Assembly (NCBI RefSeq): GCF_001482385.1
Contig: NZ_CP013611.1
Location: 558,001-622,000 of the forward strand
Length of the DNA stretch: 64,000 bases
Direction: 5' to 3'
DNA from: Pseudoalteromonas rubra
GTDB lineage: Bacteria > Pseudomonadota > Gammaproteobacteria > Enterobacterales > Alteromonadaceae
The position numbers were made by a program, and so were the translations under genes. The notes under the pieces are model-generated. The model was not told the origin of the DNA. It saw only the letters and a list, made by a program, of their open reading frames with translations, and did no database searches. Below are positions 37,814 through 45,253 of the stretch, piece by piece. Position 1 is the stretch's first letter. The number at the start of each line of letters is the position of its first letter.

Positions 37814-38009
37814 AGTCGTCATCCTCGAACAGGTAACCCAGGCCAGAGTCTTGCGAGCACAGCGCGGCAAACGCTTTTTCCTCGGCCAGTATGTCTATTT
37901 TTCTACGTGCTGCGCCTTTCGCTTTGTCGCGTTTACTCAGCTCAGGATAAACGCCCTCGCTGTACTTGGGGCGTTCTGGGTTAATCGTAATCTCTGCACC
38001 TCTAGCCAT
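37806..38009 (-). CDS. 67-residue phage protein of unknown function
   Basis: This charged protein starts MARGAEITINPERPKYSEGV and ends GLGYLFEDDDYG. It lies between GemA and Mor with overlaps of 8 bases at both ends, so it is probably coupled to them. No family is recognised. Confidence 0.6.
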   Translation of the reverse strand: MARGAEITINPERPKYSEGVYPELSKRDKAKGAARRKIDILAEEKAFAALCSQDSGLGYLFEDDDYG

Positions 38010-38382
38010 TGGGTACCTCCCGCGCCAGCCACTGTTTTAGCATGTTGATCAACTTGCCCCAGTGGTTGTTTGCTTTATACAGGTTGGTGCCGTTGGTGTA
38101 GGTGTTACACCAGTTTTCGCAGGCCTCCTTACTGTCTTCGTCCACCTTACCGGCGCGGGCCAGCTGGCCCCACAGGCTAAAGATTTTTCTTAGTGATTTT
38201 GAGAGAGGCTTTTTACCTGCCATACCGTTGTAGCGGGTCAATAGAGCCTGTTGCTGCTTGGGTGTAAGCCCAGTGCAACTGTTGGTTACGTTGTTGCTGA
38301 TCTGCAAAACGTTAGCAACGTGTTCGTCCTGGCCTATTCCGGCCCGGCTCTGCGCAGCTTTGATCTTTCGAACCATGTTCAT
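38002..38382 (-). CDS. gemA: GemA (Mu gp16) family regulatory protein
   Basis: The 126-residue protein shows the gp16/GemA signature: RKIKAAQSRAGIGQDEH at the N terminus, TGLTPKQQQALLTRYN and SKSLRKIFSLWGQLARAGKVDEDSKEACENWCNTYTN. In Mu, GemA affects host gene expression and DNA topology. It is located in the semi-essential early region, as expected. Confidence 0.85.
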   Translation of the reverse strand: MNMVRKIKAAQSRAGIGQDEHVANVLQISNNVTNSCTGLTPKQQQALLTRYNGMAGKKPLSKSLRKIFSLWGQLARAGKVDEDSKEACENWCNTYTNGTNLYKANNHWGKLINMLKQWLAREVPNG

Positions 38383-38738
38383 GCTGCCACCTCCGCTTCC
38401 TCGATTTTTACCGTCGGAAACGTCATATACTCCAACAACTTAAAATCCCAGGGCTGATCGTCGCCCTGGTACAGGCGGGCAATGCGGTCAAATCGGTTCG
38501 TAAATTCCTGCGTAAAATTTACACCTAATTTAACCTTGGTAAGTTGCTTGCACTCGTATAACCTTTGCCCAAGGAATACGCAGAACGCGCCTTTTACGTT
38601 GCCGTCTACCTCGTCCAGGATAACGCCCTCGGGGTCGTTTTTGCCGAGGTGGTGCAGCATGGTGCGTTCGTCCAGGTTGTCATTGAGGACAAAGTGCCCT
38701 GAAAAAAATGCTTCGTGTACTTTTACTGATATAGCCAT
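38379..38738 (-). CDS. 119-residue phage early protein of unknown function
   Basis: It begins MAISVKVHEAFFSGHFVLND and continues with a predominantly beta/alpha mix ending TVKIEEAEVAA. The product overlaps the GemA start by 4 bases. I do not recognise the family. Confidence 0.6.
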   Translation of the reverse strand: MAISVKVHEAFFSGHFVLNDNLDERTMLHHLGKNDPEGVILDEVDGNVKGAFCVFLGQRLYECKQLTKVKLGVNFTQEFTNRFDRIARLYQGDDQPWDFKLLEYMTFPTVKIEEAEVAA

Positions 38739-38761
38739 TATGTTTACCTTTTGGTGATCAC

Positions 38762-38783
38762 AAGCCTTGTTGCAGCAAGGCTT
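38762..38783 (+). terminator. hairpin with T-rich tail upstream of the plus-strand inserted gene
   Basis: AAGCCTTG and CAAGGCTT form an 8-bp stem followed on the plus strand by TTACTTTTG. With the terminator at 39328 it brackets the gene at 38805. Confidence 0.55.
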
Positions 38784-38804
38784 TTACTTTTGTTAAGGGT
38801 TAAA

Positions 38805-39296
38805 ATGGATTTCTCTAAAATTACTGAGCTTTGCGGCTCCCTGAAAACAGCACTTGCAGACGCGCTGCCTGCCGAGCACACCAATGTGCTAAGCAAAATA
38901 ATTTCAGGAATGTGCCCACGTGAATTTGTTGAACTGGAGCAAGAATACAGCGCGCAGTCTGAGGCGTTGATTCAAGGAGTTTTGAAAGCGGTGCATGACT
39001 TTGGGTTAGGTTCTCAAGTCTTGCAATCCGCTTTGCAGACCGTAGTTCCAAAAGCACACGACTCGAAATCTTTGCTGGTTTACTATTATGCGCTGTGCCA
39101 GCTGTGCGCTGCTCAACGGGTGTATGAGTCGTTGATGAATGAGCCAGATCTGCTGGACACAACAATGTTTTATCTAGACCGCATTCAGTCAGCTTATCGG
39201 GTGTCGCTGGACGCTCAGCCTGCGGGTGTAATTGAGTGGCCGTTTGCAAGTGAGCCTCCCCTTCGTGCTGGTGCTCAGCATGGTGTAGTGCATTAG
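38805..39296 (+). CDS. plus-strand gene of unknown function inside the minus-strand early operon
   Basis: The 163-residue alpha-helical protein starts MDFSKITELCGSLKTALADA and contains LVYYYALCQLCAAQRVYESLM. Codon use and amino-acid pattern look like a real gene, with AAGGG nine bases before ATG and an intrinsic terminator 30 bp after the stop. It runs against the surrounding genes, like a moron. A minus-strand frame covering the same DNA (39303-38821) has a good AGGAG but an implausible composition. The function is unknown. Confidence 0.65.
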   Translation: MDFSKITELCGSLKTALADALPAEHTNVLSKIISGMCPREFVELEQEYSAQSEALIQGVLKAVHDFGLGSQVLQSALQTVVPKAHDSKSLLVYYYALCQLCAAQRVYESLMNEPDLLDTTMFYLDRIQSAYRVSLDAQPAGVIEWPFASEPPLRAGAQHGVVH

Positions 39297-39327
39297 TAGT
39301 CATTTTTTATCTCCTGTTGTGGTTGCT

Positions 39328-39356
39328 GAGTGGGTTTTACAGCAACCCACTCTTTT
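39328..39356 (+). terminator. terminator of the plus-strand inserted gene
   Basis: GAGTGGGTT, a seven-base loop and AACCCACTC are followed by TTTT. On the other strand no T run follows, so it should not stop the early operon. Confidence 0.8.
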
Positions 39357-39361
39357 AAAAA

Positions 39362-40606
39362 TCAGATAGTTTGTTTATTCAAAATGGTCGCGCAGACGCT
39401 ATTCAGCATCAGCTTGTCGACCTTCTTGTTTGGGTTTTTGCGTATATGAGAGATCACGTGTGGCATCACGTTCTCGACCAGCATGCGGGCGTTACCTTCA
39501 ACGCGTGAATGCAGCCATTTCCAGAATTGCTCGGAGTCATCAGCCAGTGGTAATGCGCCCTGACTTAGCTCCATGAATAAGGTTTTGATGTCTTCGATAG
39601 GCAGCTCGCCAACTGCGCGAGGCCAGAAACACACTCGGCTGGCGATCAGTTCGTAACGCTCCTGGCTTTGTAGTTTGTCTACCAGTTGGATATTGCCGAT
39701 CAGCACCACGCCAATTTGTGCGCGGTCCGAGATAGTACGCAGCGGATCTAGCGCATTGGGTTTGCACTTGTCGGCCTCGTCCAGGATTATGATTTTGTTG
39801 GTGCCTTTGAGGGTATCCACTATTTTGTCGCGTAATTTACTGTTACCACCGGCTTTGGATATACCGAGGCGATCAGCCAGAGTCTTTAGTACTTGGCTAG
39901 AGGTGGTGTCCTCGTCGCCTTCAATTAGCAGCACATGATCGTTGTTATCACGATAAAACTCCGCGCCTTTTGATTTACCTATTCCAGCCTGACCAGAGAC
40001 AACTGCAATACGCCTGCGCTCCTGTGCATGTTCGCACGCCATTTTTATTAATTTTGGTACCGACGTTTGTACATAGGGCACATCGCCATAGCGGATGCGT
40101 ATGTTGGCTAGTACATCGCTGTTAGGTGTTTTATTGCCTGTTTGCACCTCCATGTCGGTGGGCTCCAGGATGCTCCAGATTTCGTGCAGCAGTTTGGTTG
40201 GGCTTGCGGCATATTTGCCGTTTAGCAGCTGACTGATGGTGCCCGAACTTTTATTGATGCGGGTTGCCAGGGTGCTGCTCATAACACCCTGCCCCTCAAG
40301 CTCCCGCTCTTTCATGCGGCGCTTGATACGCGCGAGTATGAGTTTGTCATCTTCGGTGTAGGCTCCCGACATAGGCGCATCGGCCATAAACATTTGCGGG
40401 TCAAACTCACCAAAAAACCGCTGCCACAGGGAGTCAATCACCTTGGTTGGCTTAACAGGGCTTTGGCCCTCCAGCACAGCCTGCACACTCTCCAGTGCCC
40501 AGCCATTGCAATACTCTGTGGGCGGTATGTTAAATAGCTCAATCTCGTTGTTGATAATGCGGGTTTGCAGCTTCTGCAACTCGCTGTAGTGCTCAGTAAA
40601 TTTCAT
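39362..40606 (-). CDS. B: Mu B-like AAA+ ATPase, target DNA activator
   Basis: The 414-residue protein has an N-terminal extension, a helix-turn-helix (LATRINKSSGTISQLLNGKY, about residues 112-131) and an AAA+ ATPase with Walker A SGQAGIGKSKG and Walker B IIILDEADKC. MuB binds target DNA, stimulates transposase and gives target immunity. At 414 residues it is longer than MuB (312), mainly at the N terminus. It is joined to A by a one-base overlap. Confidence 0.88.
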   Translation of the reverse strand: MKFTEHYSELQKLQTRIINNEIELFNIPPTEYCNGWALESVQAVLEGQSPVKPTKVIDSLWQRFFGEFDPQMFMADAPMSGAYTEDDKLILARIKRRMKERELEGQGVMSSTLATRINKSSGTISQLLNGKYAASPTKLLHEIWSILEPTDMEVQTGNKTPNSDVLANIRIRYGDVPYVQTSVPKLIKMACEHAQERRRIAVVSGQAGIGKSKGAEFYRDNNDHVLLIEGDEDTTSSQVLKTLADRLGISKAGGNSKLRDKIVDTLKGTNKIIILDEADKCKPNALDPLRTISDRAQIGVVLIGNIQLVDKLQSQERYELIASRVCFWPRAVGELPIEDIKTLFMELSQGALPLADDSEQFWKWLHSRVEGNARMLVENVMPHVISHIRKNPNKKVDKLMLNSVCATILNKQTI

Positions 40607-42258
40607 TATTTGTCATCCTCTGTTACTGCAAAATCGGTGATTTTTAGTGCCTCTGTGTCGTGCTGTTCAATTGCAAAATCATCCAGTTGCACGGGCATTA
40701 AGTTCGGTTGTTTTACTGGCAGTGCCGCTGGTGTATCTGCCGCCAGTTGCTCTACCTTTTGAACATCCACCACGCGATTAACAGCAGCGCGGGCTTGTTT
40801 CTCAGCCAGATGTTTTTGCAGGCGTTTGGTTTGGTTAGTGAGCCGCTGGGCTTGTTTTTCTTCAATGCGCGATGCTGGGATGGCCTGCTGCTTTTCTTTG
40901 AGTTCGCAGATCATCAAAAACTCACCGCTGTGCTCGTACAGGTTTAGGTAGCTGTCGTCGTGAAGGTCGTAACCGGCTATCAGCTCCTGGCCATTAAACT
41001 GGTGCAGGTTATCTGCACGGTAGGTGCGGTTGTGCAGGCGCACACGGCCACGGCGTACATTTACCTTTTCGCGCGGTAAAATCACAAAGTCGGTGCACGG
41101 TGGCGCGTCTTGCTGCAGGCCTTCTTGCCATACCTGCAGGCGGGTTTTGCCTTTAATCTCCGGGTGTGGCGAGTTGTGATAGTCGTCCAGGAACGCGGTA
41201 AACTCAGCCACCCACTCGTCTACAGATGGCAACCGGCGCTTGCCCTGGCTTGCCTCTTTTAGCATCAGTTGTTTGTGCCGGTCGTTGTGGTCGCGGCCGC
41301 AATAGGTTTCAAACCGTTTGCCCACCCGGTCCTCCATGTGCAAAAAGAACCGCTCAATCCATTTAGCGCGGGCATTACCTGGTATGGCAAAAATGGTGTC
41401 TATATCAAACTGGGCGTACACACCACAGCACTCGTCGGCCATCATCTGGCTTTTGTAGCCTGAGCCGTTATCCACATACAACATGCTGGGTATATGGTTG
41501 TGCGTACGTATGGCTCGGGTTAGTGCCGTTAGAGTACTGATTGAGGATTCGGCCTCGCCCAGCTCCCACCCAACAATGCAGCGGCTGCCAACATCCTGGA
41601 ATGCTGTTAATTCAGCACGCCACTGCTTGCCAGTGTTTGGGTGTGCCAGGTAAACGTCAATCTGATGGCCATCAGCGTTATACAAAAATCCTGGTGGGAT
41701 ATGGTCAGTGGCACGGATCAGGTGATCCTTGTGCTTCTCTCTATATAGTTTGGTACCTAACCGATATGGGCTTTGTGGGCCCAGTTCGTGCGGTAGGCTG
41801 TTTATAAACCGCCGCACCTGGTACGCTTGGGCCTTGTAGTTTTCTTTTACCAGCTGGTCTGCCACCTGGGCAAAGCTGGGTGAGTTGATGGCGTGGTATA
41901 GCTCCAGCGCACGCAGCGACCAGTCGGGTTGTTTAGCCGCCCTGCCTTTGTGGTTTGGCAGCAGCCCTTCCATGCCCTGGTCTTTATACGCCTTTATCCA
42001 GTTATATAACGTGGCGCGTGATGGCAACTTGCCCAACTCAGCAACAGCCTGATGTATAGCAGGCGATACCAGGCCGCTGTTCAGGTTGTCATTTAGCTTT
42101 TCCAGCGCCTTATCCAGGGCGTTGTCTATGCTCGACAGATGCTTAACCAGCGTAGCGCGTACCTGTGCGGTTTTGCGTGCTTTATCTCCTGCTTTGCTCC
42201 AACTGGTGGTGCTTTGCAGGCTGGGTAAGTTGTTGTATTTGGCAACAGCAGGATGCAT
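40606..42258 (-). CDS. A: Mu A-like DDE transposase
   Basis: The 550-residue recombinase has N-terminal helix-turn-helix domains (LPSRATLYNWIKAYKDQGMEGLL) and an RNase H-like core with Asp in ADGHQIDVYLA, Asp in MLYVDNGSGYKS and Glu downstream in ERFFLHMEDRVGKRFETY, followed by a Mu-type beta barrel (REKVNVRRGRVRLHNRTYRADNLHQFNGQELI). MuA is 663 residues, so this one is shorter, chiefly at the N terminus. It joins phage ends to target DNA during integration and lytic replication. Confidence 0.92.
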   Translation of the reverse strand: MHPAVAKYNNLPSLQSTTSWSKAGDKARKTAQVRATLVKHLSSIDNALDKALEKLNDNLNSGLVSPAIHQAVAELGKLPSRATLYNWIKAYKDQGMEGLLPNHKGRAAKQPDWSLRALELYHAINSPSFAQVADQLVKENYKAQAYQVRRFINSLPHELGPQSPYRLGTKLYREKHKDHLIRATDHIPPGFLYNADGHQIDVYLAHPNTGKQWRAELTAFQDVGSRCIVGWELGEAESSISTLTALTRAIRTHNHIPSMLYVDNGSGYKSQMMADECCGVYAQFDIDTIFAIPGNARAKWIERFFLHMEDRVGKRFETYCGRDHNDRHKQLMLKEASQGKRRLPSVDEWVAEFTAFLDDYHNSPHPEIKGKTRLQVWQEGLQQDAPPCTDFVILPREKVNVRRGRVRLHNRTYRADNLHQFNGQELIAGYDLHDDSYLNLYEHSGEFLMICELKEKQQAIPASRIEEKQAQRLTNQTKRLQKHLAEKQARAAVNRVVDVQKVEQLAADTPAALPVKQPNLMPVQLDDFAIEQHDTEALKITDFAVTEDDK

Positions 42259-43169
42259 TATTTAATCTCCTTGCTTTGTTTCTCTAATAAAAAAGACTCA
42301 AGCAATCGGCCACGCTCTGTATCTATGTACTGCCATTCGGCTTGAGTGAATTTGGGAAGGTGATCCAGCCCTTCAATTTGGCCTGAAAACTCATTGCTTA
42401 AACGTTCGAGCATATTGCCGATCTGGCAATAGATACTCGCCCAGGTGTGGTGAACAACTTGCGCAGCCGATACCCTTGAATCGCTTGGCAATTGCCGGTT
42501 ATCACATAATTGCTGTACTTGCGTTATTGTGCTGGCCAACGCCTCGTCCAGCAGCTCTGTATTACAAATTGCGTCTTTTCGCATTTCGCTTATAAACACA
42601 GGCATTTCAAAGCGGATCTGTGGCGCTTTTCTCAGCTTTTCATGTTCAAGTTCGTTTATGGCTCGGGCAGCAGATTCAAGTGCTTCATCCTTTTCCTGCA
42701 TAAGGTCGGCAACCTGCTGTTTAATGGCATTGCCTGCGGTCTCTGCCAGTACCTCGTAGTCTTCGTCATCAAGGGCTTTAAGCGTCTCGATTGGAACATT
42801 AGTTAGTGCGGTTAACTGCCTTTGGCTGAAATTCAAAATGGACACTGTGTCCACTTTGGATTTGGGTAAAGCCTGCAGCATTTTTGCTATAGCCATAGCC
42901 CTGCTTGCTGTACGGCGATGAATTTTGCGATTGTTCAATAAGGAGTTAAATTGACCATGGCCCGCTTCGGCCTTAACTCTTAACAGAATGAAGCCCATTT
43001 CTGCGGCATCACAAAACTGCCTATTCGCAAGGAATGCCACCCTGTCCATGCACTCGTCAATTGTGTTAGGCATGACAACGTTCAGTGTGGATTCCAACAG
43101 CTCAACCTGATGCTGTACTTCATCCAATGATTCCGTACAGATTAGGTCCGATGTTTTCTGCTCAGTCAT
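42258..43169 (-). CDS. DUF3102-like DNA-binding-type early protein
   Basis: The 303-residue protein has a central region (EMGFILLRVKAEAGHGQFNSLL and KIHRRTASRAMAIAKML, about residues 58-95) resembling DUF3102/ParB-like helical segments of phage proteins. Coiled-coil stretches follow (QQVADLMQEKDEALESAARAINELEHEKL). Its stop overlaps the transposase start. It could be a nucleoid or partition-like protein and is a candidate to bind the phased TTTAAA arrays; this is inference. Confidence 0.55.
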   Translation of the reverse strand: MTEQKTSDLICTESLDEVQHQVELLESTLNVVMPNTIDECMDRVAFLANRQFCDAAEMGFILLRVKAEAGHGQFNSLLNNRKIHRRTASRAMAIAKMLQALPKSKVDTVSILNFSQRQLTALTNVPIETLKALDDEDYEVLAETAGNAIKQQVADLMQEKDEALESAARAINELEHEKLRKAPQIRFEMPVFISEMRKDAICNTELLDEALASTITQVQQLCDNRQLPSDSRVSAAQVVHHTWASIYCQIGNMLERLSNEFSGQIEGLDHLPKFTQAEWQYIDTERGRLLESFLLEKQSKEIK

Positions 43170-43232
43170 AACAACCTCGAATTTTGGGCAGATCTTGGTC
43201 TTTGATAGGCATTGTCATAGCTCCGGGATTAG

Positions 43233-43661
43233 TTAGGACTTAGGCGAGAGTTGTTCTAGCAGCCGCTGCTTATGCTTTTGTAGTTCGGCGATCTGTAGGT
43301 CTGCTTGCGCCACATCTTGCATCATTAGCGCGTGTTGATTGACCGCCTTATATATAATGGGCTCAATAAGAATGTTTAGCGGCTCAATGCTTTTTAGCGC
43401 CCACAATAAGGCAGGGAGGTATTGAATAGGCATATTCGTCGGCTGGCTAGGAGCAAACCAACGATTTAAGTTTCCTTCGTTTACTTTTACTTCATGTACC
43501 TGTAGCGCGCGATTCATTCTGTCTGCTAGCCCTGCACGAGTGAAAGTACTTCTGCGCATGCATGCATTTACAGCATGAGAGAAAGCTGCCAACACGTCAC
43601 AATCAGGTGGCGTTTGACTTTCGAAAATATTGTTTTCCTGTTCAGAGTCGTAATTTTCCAT
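43233..43661 (-). CDS. early phage protein with helix-turn-helix-like N half
   Basis: The 142-residue protein has AFSHAVNACMRRSTFTRAGLADRMNRALQVHEVKVNEGNLNRWFAPS, which reads like an HTH for an early regulator, and a C-terminal helix (QDVAQADLQIAELQKHKQRLLEQL). GGAGATTTTCGC precedes the ATG. No family is firmly recognised. It is the second gene of the early transcript. Confidence 0.6.
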   Translation of the reverse strand: MENYDSEQENNIFESQTPPDCDVLAAFSHAVNACMRRSTFTRAGLADRMNRALQVHEVKVNEGNLNRWFAPSQPTNMPIQYLPALLWALKSIEPLNILIEPIIYKAVNQHALMMQDVAQADLQIAELQKHKQRLLEQLSPKS

Positions 43662-43696
43662 GCGAAAATCTCCTGTTATTTAATGTGGTGTTAGTG

Positions 43697-44029
43697 CTAC
43701 TTATGATCCATTCTTGGCCTAGGGACTGGCTTGCCCTGCTTTATTGCTTCGACAATTTGTTGTCGCCTAGTTTCTCGATTTTTTGGGCCTCGCTTTTTGC
43801 TTGTTGTGTATTTGTCACCAAACACGCTCGAAAGACTTTTTCCGAGCGACAGACAAATTGCTGTAGCTATATGTTTTGAAGTTGAGCTGCCTGTAGCAAC
43901 GTTGTACACATGTGATACGGAGCAGCCTTTGGCAGCAGCAATATCTGAAAACTGGACATCGTTTGCTGATAGGCCATTGCTGATGTCCTGGATAGACATC
44001 GGTTCAAATGTTTTTTCTTGGTCAGTCAT
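43697..44029 (-). CDS. Ner-like early regulator (HTH)
   Basis: The 110-residue DNA-binding protein has an HTH (FSDIAAAKGCSVSHVYNVATGSSTSKHIATAICLSLGKSLSSVFG, residues 28-72) and a basic tail (KKRGPKNRETRRQQIVEAIKQGK). Its position, first in the early operon and divergent from the repressor, equals Mu ner, which represses early and repressor promoters. Sequence resemblance to Ner itself is weak. Confidence 0.65.
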   Translation of the reverse strand: MTDQEKTFEPMSIQDISNGLSANDVQFSDIAAAKGCSVSHVYNVATGSSTSKHIATAICLSLGKSLSSVFGDKYTTSKKRGPKNRETRRQQIVEAIKQGKPVPRPRMDHK

Positions 44030-44060
44030 GTTAGATTTACCTTTATGCTTAAATTGTTTC

Positions 44061-44170
44061 GCTAAAATTATTTTGCACTTAGTGTTTTTTCAAGTTAGCG
44101 CTAAATAAATATAGCGTCAAGTTTAACTTTTATTTTTTATGCTAAATAAATTAGGTGTTGACAGCTAAAA
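44061..44170. promoter_or_regulatory. divergent early/repressor control region with GCTAAA repeats
   Basis: GCTAAA occurs at 44061, 44100, 44141 and 44164; the copies at 44100 and 44141 extend to GCTAAATAAAT. TTAGCGCTAA (44095-44104) is a perfect palindrome. A minus-strand promoter with -35 TTGAAA (44093-44088), a 17-bp spacer and -10 TAATTT (44070-44065) fits the early operon. These repeats are probable operators for the repressor and/or Ner-like protein. Confidence 0.65.
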
Positions 44171-44668
44171 ATGTTTACCGATAGTATGGCGGTGTCTGAG
44201 ATAGGTGACGTGATCTCAAAGCTGCAAAAAAAATTTGGTGTGAGTAGTGATCGGGCTTTGTCAGAAGAGCTTGGGCTCTCTCATAGTGGGATAGCTATGG
44301 CGAGGAAGAAAGAGACGCTTCCATACGCAGCTATAGTTTTAGCTTGCATCAAAAAGGGTGTCTCTCTTGATGAGATCTTTGATATTGAGAGCAAAAGCAA
44401 ATTAAATGACGCTACTTTCAATGAAAAAAAGGCAACTGTTGAATCCAGCGGTAGTGTTAGAAATAGTACCGAAGATGCATTGGCCGCATTGGCCTTAGTT
44501 GAAGAAATAATGGATGATTTGTTGGAACCAAAACACCTTGACGCGGAGCGTGAACTCTTAATTCGGAATAAGTTACGGCCAATGTTAATTGAAAAAGCAT
44601 TCGAACATAACTTTAACGAAATCATGGTTAAAACCATTGCTGAGGGAGCGCTTTTTATGGCCTACTGA
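44171..44668 (+). CDS. phage CI-type repressor with HTH, no peptidase domain
   Basis: The 165-residue protein has a CI-repressor HTH (VISKLQKKFGVSSDRALSEELGLSHSGIAMARKKETLPYAAIVLACIKKGVSLDEIF, residues 14-69), a linker and a helical C terminus. No LexA/S24 catalytic residues are seen, so RecA-stimulated self-cleavage is not expected and induction must use another route, as in Mu. It is divergent from the early operon and 12 bp upstream of a secreted protein gene and a sensor kinase gene, apparently in one operon. Confidence 0.8.
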   Translation: MFTDSMAVSEIGDVISKLQKKFGVSSDRALSEELGLSHSGIAMARKKETLPYAAIVLACIKKGVSLDEIFDIESKSKLNDATFNEKKATVESSGSVRNSTEDALAALALVEEIMDDLLEPKHLDAERELLIRNKLRPMLIEKAFEHNFNEIMVKTIAEGALFMAY

Positions 44669-44680
44669 AGGATAAATAAT

Positions 44681-45202
44681 ATGAAAATTAGAATTGCCCC
44701 ATTAGCTCTACTCATTGGAATACTGTCTTCATCAGCAGTAGCTTTAGAACCTTTACCCGACAGAGCGCAAGTCCAGCGGATGAATGCTGATCTGTTGTTG
44801 CCAGATGGCAGCACGCTCAATGTCGATGTCTCGTTTGACTGTGGAAGCGACTACAAAAACACAGCCGTAATGGTTATGAGTAATTCAGGCGCACAATTAA
44901 TCGCTGCTGCTTACACCCACCTGTACGGAGAGAGCGCTGGTCAATCAGTTATGGAAGCGTGGCAAAATAAGCAAAACGAGTCGGACCCAAGAAAACCCAC
45001 CTACCTATTTATTCTTGCTCCCCGCGAGCAAAACTTCGATTGGCAAAAACGCCAGCAAAACAAATTTAACAAAATGCTTTCACGTGTTAGTATTAGTGAA
45101 ACGAGTGTTGATAATTTTGAAATGGATTCAGCGTCGCCACTCCCTCCAGTTGTATTGGCGGGATGTGGTGTACGAAACCACAACCCGCAAGCAGTAGAAT
45201 AA
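44681..45202 (+). CDS. secreted protein of unknown function in the repressor operon
   Basis: The 173-residue protein has a signal peptide (KIRIAPLALLIGILSSSAVA, cut before LEPLP) and two Cys (about residues 58 and 165). It contains RAQVQRMNADLLLPDGSTLNVDV and YLFILAPREQNFDWQKRQQNKFNK. It is periplasmic or secreted. It lies between the repressor and the sensor kinase; an intrinsic terminator after it would reduce, but need not abolish, expression of the kinase. No family is recognised. Confidence 0.65.
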   Translation: MKIRIAPLALLIGILSSSAVALEPLPDRAQVQRMNADLLLPDGSTLNVDVSFDCGSDYKNTAVMVMSNSGAQLIAAAYTHLYGESAGQSVMEAWQNKQNESDPRKPTYLFILAPREQNFDWQKRQQNKFNKMLSRVSISETSVDNFEMDSASPLPPVVLAGCGVRNHNPQAVE

Positions 45203-45212
45203 TTAGGGCCAA

Positions 45213-45235
45213 GGGGAGGTATCGCCTCCCTTTTT
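45213..45235 (+). terminator. terminator/attenuator between secreted protein and sensor kinase
   Basis: GGGAGG, a five-base loop and CCTCCCTTTTT lie 12 bp after the secreted protein stop and 19 bp before the kinase ATG. It may attenuate kinase expression. Confidence 0.85.
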
Positions 45236-45253
45236 CAAAAGGAATTCTTAGCT

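Noticed and set aside
38821..39303. 160-codon minus-strand frame opposite the plus-strand gene at 38805
   Set aside because: It has a good AGGAG, but the protein is rich in Thr, His and Ala without fold-like patterns, while the opposite strand reads as a normal helical protein with a terminator. Kept only as a note.
44158..44187. TTGACA-N18-TAGTAT promoter
   Set aside because: Transcription from it would start inside the repressor gene downstream of its HTH start, so it is unlikely to be the repressor promoter.
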